A DNA stretch of 20,873 bases from Alphaproteobacteria bacterium (GTDB lineage Bacteria > Pseudomonadota > Alphaproteobacteria > Micavibrionales > Micavibrionaceae): NCBI GenBank assembly GCA_030639165.1, contig DAOWDF010000297.1:1-20873 (forward strand). Reading direction: 5' to 3'. The notes under the pieces are model-generated. The model did not search any database and had not been told where the DNA came from. It worked only from the letters and a program-made list of their open reading frames with translations. The stretch's first letter is position 1; the number at the start of each line of letters is the position of its first letter. Positions 16,472-20,873 of the stretch are shown in pieces. The translations under genes were made by a program, and so were the position numbers.

Positions 16472-17885
16472 CCTTCTAATCATATTTATAGCAGGATCAT
16501 TTTCTGCACTATCCATGGCACCAGCTAATTTCTACCCTGCACTATTCGTAGGCTTAAGCTGTTTATATATATCACTACACAGATCCAAAACACCAACATC
16601 CGCAGCACTAACAGGTTTATTTTTCAGCCTTGGGTATTTTGGCTTTAGCCTCTCATGGATTGGCAATGCATTACTTATTGAGGATAATCCATACTGGTGG
16701 GCTTGGCCTCTGGCAGTATCAGGCCTACCAGTTATACTATCTATATTCACTGCGATCAGCTGCTATGCCTATAAATTAATCTGCAAAAACAACAATAATA
16801 TAGGCACGTATCTGACATTCACTATTCTACTAACCATATCCGAGTACGCTAGAGGACATTTATTTACCGGCTTCCCATGGAACCTATATGGATACACATG
16901 GATAGATATTCTGCCAATAGCCCAACTTGCCTCAATAACAGATATATACTTACTCACCTTTATTACTATTTTATGGAGCATCGCACCCGCATTCTTACTT
17001 ACTTCAAACCACCCAAAACAAGTAAAACACATATTGAGCGCTCTTATAATAATAAGCTTAGGGGCAAGCTACATATACGGCCTAACAAAGATAAATAATT
17101 ACGCCCCTCAATCAGCTCCCATATATGAGGCAATCGTAATCCAACCTAACATAGAACAAAGCGAAAAATGGCGACTAGAGAACCGCAGTAAAAATTTTCT
17201 AAAACTAATCGAGTTATCCAAATACAGTACTCATGAAAACTCAGATGACAAAAAGGCATACTATATTGTGTGGCCTGAAACATCTATAAGCCATGACTTG
17301 CTAAACTCTAAATGGGCAATTGATCTCATAAAAACAACGCTACAAGCATACCCAAACAATGCATACCTAATTACAGGAGCATTAAGATACGACCCTGATA
17401 AAGACGCATACTTCAACAGCATAATCACATTTAATAATAATGCAGAAAACATACATACATATAATAAGTCTCACCTCGTCCCATTCGGAGAATACATCCC
17501 CCTATCAAACATATTTAATATAGCCCCAATAGTTGGCTTCACAGGCTTTGAAAAAGGTAGTGGCCAAACAACCTCAGATATGCCCGAAGGTGTAAAATTC
17601 AGCCCCCTAATTTGCTATGAAGTTATATTCCCCAACGAATCAATAAGCCACAAACACCCGAGACCTGACATTATCCTAAATGCAACCAATGACGCTTGGT
17701 ATGGCAACAGCGCAGGACCATACCAACACCTAGTACAATCAAAATTCAGAGCCATTGAAACTGGATTACACCTAGTTAGAAGTGCCAATAAGGGAATTAC
17801 AACCGTAATCAACCCTATAGGGCAAAGCTTACAGAACCATAACAAACAAGAGCCATACAGAATAATCCATCAATTTAACTTATAG
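16464..17885 (+). CDS. lnt: Lnt, apolipoprotein N-acyltransferase
   Basis: Inner-membrane enzyme that N-acylates the N-terminal cysteine of lipoproteins, the last maturation step before the Lol pathway. It has 473 residues. The first about 210 form the membrane part (helices near 1-35, 47-70, 78-106, 115-130, 155-180, 188-205). The nitrilase-like periplasmic domain follows with the full catalytic triad: Glu272 in IVWPETS, Lys335 in YNKSHLVPFGEY and Cys384 in PLICYEVIFP. NDAWYGNSAGPYQH and RANxG-like RSANKGI are also conserved. Length is a little below E. coli (512). ATGATTAG overlaps the corC end with no separate ribosome binding site, implying coupling. Confidence 0.97.
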   Translation: MISLLIIFIAGSFSALSMAPANFYPALFVGLSCLYISLHRSKTPTSAALTGLFFSLGYFGFSLSWIGNALLIEDNPYWWAWPLAVSGLPVILSIFTAISCYAYKLICKNNNNIGTYLTFTILLTISEYARGHLFTGFPWNLYGYTWIDILPIAQLASITDIYLLTFITILWSIAPAFLLTSNHPKQVKHILSALIIISLGASYIYGLTKINNYAPQSAPIYEAIVIQPNIEQSEKWRLENRSKNFLKLIELSKYSTHENSDDKKAYYIVWPETSISHDLLNSKWAIDLIKTTLQAYPNNAYLITGALRYDPDKDAYFNSIITFNNNAENIHTYNKSHLVPFGEYIPLSNIFNIAPIVGFTGFEKGSGQTTSDMPEGVKFSPLICYEVIFPNESISHKHPRPDIILNATNDAWYGNSAGPYQHLVQSKFRAIETGLHLVRSANKGITTVINPIGQSLQNHNKQEPYRIIHQFNL

Positions 17886-17911
17886 AATCAGCAAAACAAT
17901 GCCCTTCAAAT

Positions 17912-17948
17912 CAAGTATACATAATTAAGCAAGCCTATTGCATACTTG
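17912..17948. repeat. Inverted repeat upstream of the XRE regulator
   Basis: CAAGTAT (17912-17918) and ATACTTG (17942-17948) are perfect inverted arms; a second, nested pair GCAAG/CTTGC (17929-17949) shares the right arm. They sit about 80-115 bases before the regulator start, in the 142-base gap after lnt. This could be an operator for self-control or an RNA stem after lnt; neither arm is followed by a T-run, so an intrinsic terminator is unlikely. Confidence 0.3.
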
Positions 17949-18027
17949 CGCATTCTTGTATAGCCTGAGATAAATTATAAAAACAGGCATATTGGAACAT
18001 TTAAGTAAATGGGAAAAAGAGGTCGTC

Positions 18028-18486
18028 ATGGAACAGAAAAAAATTAAGACAAAAGGCACTGCTGATTTAATCGATATACATGTCGGCAAGCAGATACGCA
18101 ACAGGCGTTCTTTATTAGGACTAAGCCAAGAAGCACTTGCAAAGTCTATTGGCGTTACGTTTCAGCAAGTTCAAAAATATGAACGCGGAACAAATAGGGT
18201 TAGCGCAAGCCGCCTGTTTAGCTTTAGCAAAATATTGGAAGTATCAATTGACTACTTCTATGATGGGCTGGAACAAGCAAATATTATCGGATCGGGAGCC
18301 GTTGGTATGGCCGATAATGGGCAGGAAGGGTTTGAGACAGCTTCAAACAACAACAAACTGCCAGAAAACCTTATGGATCGTAAAGAAACCATAGATTTAT
18401 TGCGCACTTACTATGCCGTCAAAGATGAAAAAACCAGAAAAGATATAATGAAATTCATTAAATCTATGGCAAAAAATCTATCATAA
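18028..18486 (+). CDS. XRE-family helix-turn-helix transcriptional regulator
   Basis: DNA-binding protein of 152 residues. A Cro/C1-type helix-turn-helix domain spans about residues 18-75: VGKQIRNRRSLLGLSQEALA, then FQQVQKYERGTNRVSASRL with the recognition helix, then ILEVSIDYFYDG. A polar linker and a C-terminal helical segment (ETIDLLRTYYAVKDEKTRKD) follow. The ATG at 18028 is chosen because AGAGG lies five bases upstream; an in-frame TTG at 17992 would add 12 residues without such a site. Similar short regulators lie beside lnt and metK in many alphaproteobacteria; in Sinorhizobium medicae the related low-pH-induced phrR lies next to the lnt homologue actA. Target genes here are unknown; metK and lnt are candidates by position only. 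Confidence 0.9.
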   Translation: MEQKKIKTKGTADLIDIHVGKQIRNRRSLLGLSQEALAKSIGVTFQQVQKYERGTNRVSASRLFSFSKILEVSIDYFYDGLEQANIIGSGAVGMADNGQEGFETASNNNKLPENLMDRKETIDLLRTYYAVKDEKTRKDIMKFIKSMAKNLS

Positions 18487-18491
18487 TATAA

Positions 18492-18529
18492 CAAATAATA
18501 ATTAACCCTTGAACTAGAGTTATTATTTG
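18492..18529 (+). promoter_or_regulatory. AT-rich hairpin between the regulator and metK
   Basis: CAAATAATAA and TTATTATTTG are perfect ten-base inverted arms around an 18-base centre. They start six bases after the regulator's stop and are followed by CTTTAACC. The stem is all A-T except the closing C-G, so as an RNA terminator it would be weak; as DNA it could be a binding site. It does not look like a known SAM riboswitch to me. Confidence 0.35.
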
Positions 18530-18545
18530 CTTTAACCTTAGATCT

Positions 18546-18551
18546 TATAAT
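18546..18551 (+). promoter_or_regulatory. metK: Candidate -10 element for metK
   Basis: Perfect TATAAT, 41 bases before the chosen metK start. The -35 position at 17-base spacing (TTATTT) falls on the right arm of the preceding hairpin and matches consensus poorly, which would suit an activator- or repressor-controlled promoter. Confidence 0.35.
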
Positions 18552-18591
18552 TTAAAAGAACGAGACACATATGCCATATTCAGGACAAACC

Positions 18592-19776
18592 ATGCGACAA
18601 AAAGCCCTAACCGATTATATGTTCACCAGCGAATCTGTATCTGAGGGACACCCCGATAAAATATGTGATCAAATATCAGATGCCGTTCTTGATCTTTATA
18701 TGACGGCTGACCCACAATCCCGCGTTGCATGTGAGACACTAGCAACAACTGATACAGTAGTAATAGCTGGTGAAACACGCGGCCCCGAGAGCATTACCAA
18801 AGAGAAAATTGAAGAGGCAGCACGTCAGGCAATTAAAAAAATCGGTTATGATCAAGAAGGCTTTAGCTGGAAAACAGTTGATATCGACGTAAAACTACAC
18901 GCACAAAGCGTTGATATCGCGCAAGGCGTTGACGAAGGCACTGGCATCGATAAAGACGAAGGCGCTGGCGATCAGGGTATCATGTTTGGCTATGCCTGCA
19001 AAGAAACCGAAGCCCTAATGCCCGCCCCACTACATTATTCACATGAAATACTTCGCCTTATGGCTGAAGATCGTAAATCTGGCGCTCTTAAGGGAATTGA
19101 GCCTGATGCTAAATCACAGGTAACTCTTCAGTATAAAAATGACCGCCCAGTTGGCGTTAAGTCTGTTGTAGTTTCAACTCAACATGCAGAAGGCTTATCT
19201 CAAGACGATGTTAAAAACCTGATTCGCCCTTATGTAGAAAAAGTTCTACCTGAAGGCTGGATGCCTCCAGAAGAAGAGTTATATGTTAACCCAACTGGTC
19301 GCTTTGTCATTGGTGGCCCTGTTGGCGATTGTGGCTTAACTGGCCGTAAAATTATCGTTGACACATATGGCGGCGCAGCTCCTCACGGTGGCGGTGCATT
19401 CTCTGGCAAAGATCCAACAAAAGTTGACCGCTCAGCTGCTTATGCTGCTCGGTACTTGGCTAAGAACGTAGTGGCCGCAGGTTATGCAGATGGCTGTACG
19501 GTGCAACTTTCATACGCAATCGGTGTTTCTAAACCTATCTCTGTTTACCTAAATACTCACGGAACAGGAACGGCGCCAGAAACAACAATAGTTGAAGCAT
19601 TACAAAGCCTTGTTGATCTACGCCCACGCGGTATTAGAGAGCACTTACAGCTCAATAAACCTATTTACCAGCGTACAGCTGCTTATGGTCACTTCGGACG
19701 CACGCCAACAGATGATGGTGGCTTCTCATGGGAGAAGACTGATCTTATAAATGAACTGCAGCGCATCCTTGGCTAA
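18592..19776 (+). CDS. metK: MetK, S-adenosylmethionine synthetase
   Basis: Makes SAM from methionine and ATP; cytoplasmic tetramer. It provides the methyl donor for TrmB encoded next. Signatures: FTSESVSEGHPDKICDQ near the N-terminus with HPDK at 20-23, GAGDQGIMFGY at 124-134, and the phosphate-binding GGGAFSGKD at 266-274; DPTKVDRSAAYAARY follows. It has 394 residues from the ATG at 18592, chosen for an AGGA six bases upstream and the closer fit to family N-termini. An ATG at 18571 would add seven residues (401 total) and has only a weak GAG upstream. The 3' end overlaps the trmB frame by 26 bases if the upstream trmB start is used. Confidence 0.97.
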   Translation: MRQKALTDYMFTSESVSEGHPDKICDQISDAVLDLYMTADPQSRVACETLATTDTVVIAGETRGPESITKEKIEEAARQAIKKIGYDQEGFSWKTVDIDVKLHAQSVDIAQGVDEGTGIDKDEGAGDQGIMFGYACKETEALMPAPLHYSHEILRLMAEDRKSGALKGIEPDAKSQVTLQYKNDRPVGVKSVVVSTQHAEGLSQDDVKNLIRPYVEKVLPEGWMPPEEELYVNPTGRFVIGGPVGDCGLTGRKIIVDTYGGAAPHGGGAFSGKDPTKVDRSAAYAARYLAKNVVAAGYADGCTVQLSYAIGVSKPISVYLNTHGTGTAPETTIVEALQSLVDLRPRGIREHLQLNKPIYQRTAAYGHFGRTPTDDGGFSWEKTDLINELQRILG

Positions 19777-20476
19777 AAAGCATATAGAAAAAACTCTTTT
19801 TGGTCGTAGGCAATGTAGAGGGCTAACTGATTTAAGATCAAATGCCCTCAACGATATACTGCCTAAAATAAGCATTGGCGAAGATAAGTTAAATCTTGAT
19901 AGCTCCACCAATCCATCTGAATTTTTCGAAAGAAAATACTCAGAACACTGGCTAGAAATAGGCTTTGGACATGGTGAGCATTTAAGCGCGCTTATGCGAA
20001 AAAATCCAGACACTGCCTATATCGGCGCAGAGGCATTTATAAATGGCATGTCTGCACTTACACTAGATATAAAAGACGAGAACCTTGATAACATTAGAGT
20101 TATTATGGATGACGGAATGATTATCGCCAAGTCAATAAAGCCAAATAGCCTAGACGGAATATACCTATTAAACCCTGACCCATGGCACAAAAAACGCCAC
20201 CATAAACGTCGTCTTATCAATCAACAAAACCTAGATATTTTTGCTAAAATATTAAAAAAAGATGCACCACTAATCATGAGCACCGATGTAGAGTGCTTAG
20301 CTAACTGGATGGTAACCCACGCATCAAATCACCCAGAATTCAACTGGCAAGCAGAAAGTAAATCAGATTGGCAAACCCCGCCCGATGACTGGATAACTAC
20401 CCGATATGAAGTAAAAGGTGCCAAAAACGCCAAGAAGATGGTTTATTTATTATTTGAACGAAAAAAAAATGACTAA
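19751..20476 (+). CDS. trmB: TrmB, tRNA (guanine-N7-)-methyltransferase
   Basis: Uses SAM to form m7G46 in the variable loop of tRNAs. Up to 241 residues. FGRRQCRGLT near 17-25 is the alphaproteobacterial N-terminal motif, EIGFGHGEHL at 69-78 is SAM-binding motif I, and NPDPWHKKRHHKRR at 141-154 is the catalytic/tRNA-binding motif. TRYEVKGAKNAKKMVYLLF near the end is the TxYE element. The start is uncertain: the ATG at 19751 overlaps metK by 26 bases, and a TTG at 19769 (overlap 8 bases, product MAKKHIEK) is equally possible; neither shows a good ribosome binding site. The metK-trmB pair is common in alphaproteobacteria. Confidence 0.95.
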   Translation: MNCSASLAKKHIEKTLFGRRQCRGLTDLRSNALNDILPKISIGEDKLNLDSSTNPSEFFERKYSEHWLEIGFGHGEHLSALMRKNPDTAYIGAEAFINGMSALTLDIKDENLDNIRVIMDDGMIIAKSIKPNSLDGIYLLNPDPWHKKRHHKRRLINQQNLDIFAKILKKDAPLIMSTDVECLANWMVTHASNHPEFNWQAESKSDWQTPPDDWITTRYEVKGAKNAKKMVYLLFERKKND

Positions 20477-20873
20477 AAGTTTTATCTACAGACATAATAA
20501 TGATGCCACTTTTTGGGTAGCTATTCTGTTTTTTATGGGAGGCTTGTTTTTTGCATATAAATTACTAGACCCAAACTTACAGTTAGCTTTTAAAGGAATT
20601 GAATTTAACCATAGTGTTTCACAATACATATGCATATTTGCCTCTTCTTTCTTATTCATCGTTGTCCTTATATCTATATCTTCTATAATTTTTGAAAGAC
20701 GAAATACATCACCCTTAATTAGACTAGACAGCCTTTCAATTAGGATACCAAAGACACTATTTACTAAAGAAAAATATATTCCATACAGAACAATCAAACG
20801 TATTACTCTAAAAGAGGGCAAGCCAAATACTTTGCTAACGCTTGAATCCACAAGCATCAATGCAACTATACTC
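20469..20873 (+). CDS. Unrecognised two-helix membrane protein (3' end cut by window edge)
   Basis: The reading frame starts with ATG inside the end of trmB (ATGACTAA, 8-base overlap) and stays open for 135 codons to the right edge. Two hydrophobic segments, about 14-33 (FWVAILFFMGGLFFAY) and 52-74 (QYICIFASSFLFIVVLISIS), flank a short polar loop. They are followed by a basic junction (FERRN) and a beta-rich stretch (LSIRIPKTLFTKEKYIPY, then IKRITLKEG and TLLTLES). This layout, two helices and then short strands with a conserved-looking Y-x-x-I/R-x-I pattern, resembles bacterial PH-like membrane domains, but I do not recognise a family. The position suggests co-transcription with metK-trmB. 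No function can be assigned. Confidence 0.8.
   Translation, partial: MTKSFIYRHNNDATFWVAILFFMGGLFFAYKLLDPNLQLAFKGIEFNHSVSQYICIFASSFLFIVVLISISSIIFERRNTSPLIRLDSLSIRIPKTLFTKEKYIPYRTIKRITLKEGKPNTLLTLESTSINATIL

Noticed and set aside
17886..18027. A tRNA or small RNA gene after lnt
   Set aside because: No cloverleaf, no TTCGA-type T-loop and no terminator are visible; only short inverted repeats were found.
18487..18570. A SAM-II or other SAM riboswitch before metK
   Set aside because: The gap is short and AT-rich; I could not find the conserved pseudoknot sequence elements, only a simple hairpin.
20486..20860. A 124-codon minus-strand frame at the right edge
   Set aside because: The opposite plus-strand frame starts with an overlap at trmB, follows the direction of the train and has coherent membrane helices; the minus frame lacks these and is taken as its shadow.

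Overview
The window comes from an AT-rich, Gram-negative alphaproteobacterium. Two things support this: the gene order rpsB-tsf-pyrH-frr-uppS-cdsA-dxr-rseP-bamA-skp-lpxD-fabZ-lpxA, and the block lnt, XRE regulator, metK, trmB on the other strand. A complete lipid A, BamA and lipoprotein-acylation gene set implies a normal outer membrane with lipopolysaccharide. I cannot name a genus from the sequence.

Layout: two long gene trains diverge from the 242-base gap at 13799-14040. To the left, on the minus strand, runs a translation and envelope operon: ribosomal protein S2, EF-Ts, UMP kinase, ribosome recycling factor, undecaprenyl-PP synthase, CDP-diglyceride synthase, DXP reductoisomerase, two consecutive RseP-type site-2 proteases, BamA, Skp, LpxD, FabZ and LpxA (cut by the left edge). 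Junctions from frr onward are tight (overlaps or gaps mostly under 60 bases), which suggests co-transcription. To the right, on the plus strand, run PhoH/YbeZ, YbeY, a CorC-type CBS protein and Lnt (the ybeZ-ybeY-ybeX-lnt group known from E. coli). These are followed by an XRE-family regulator, MetK, TrmB and a partial membrane protein of unknown function cut by the right edge.

How the genes work together: the left arm supplies ribosome factors, the polyprenyl and phospholipid precursors (Dxr, UppS, CdsA), lipid A (LpxD, FabZ, LpxA) and the outer-membrane protein route (BamA, Skp), with intramembrane proteolysis (RseP) for envelope stress. The right arm supplies ribosome maturation and RNA functions (PhoH, YbeY), lipoprotein maturation (Lnt), SAM synthesis and tRNA m7G46 methylation.

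Most of the window is ordinary core genome. The clearest departure is the duplication of RseP: two intact, strongly diverged M50 proteases joined by a one-base TAATG overlap where alphaproteobacteria normally have one gene. Smaller points are inverted repeats in the rpsB/phoH gap and before the XRE regulator and metK, a His replacing the usual Gly in the YbeY zinc motif, several non-ATG starts, and the unrecognised gene overlapping trmB. I found no mobile element, CRISPR array, tRNA or rRNA gene. No stretch longer than 300 bases lacks a gene.
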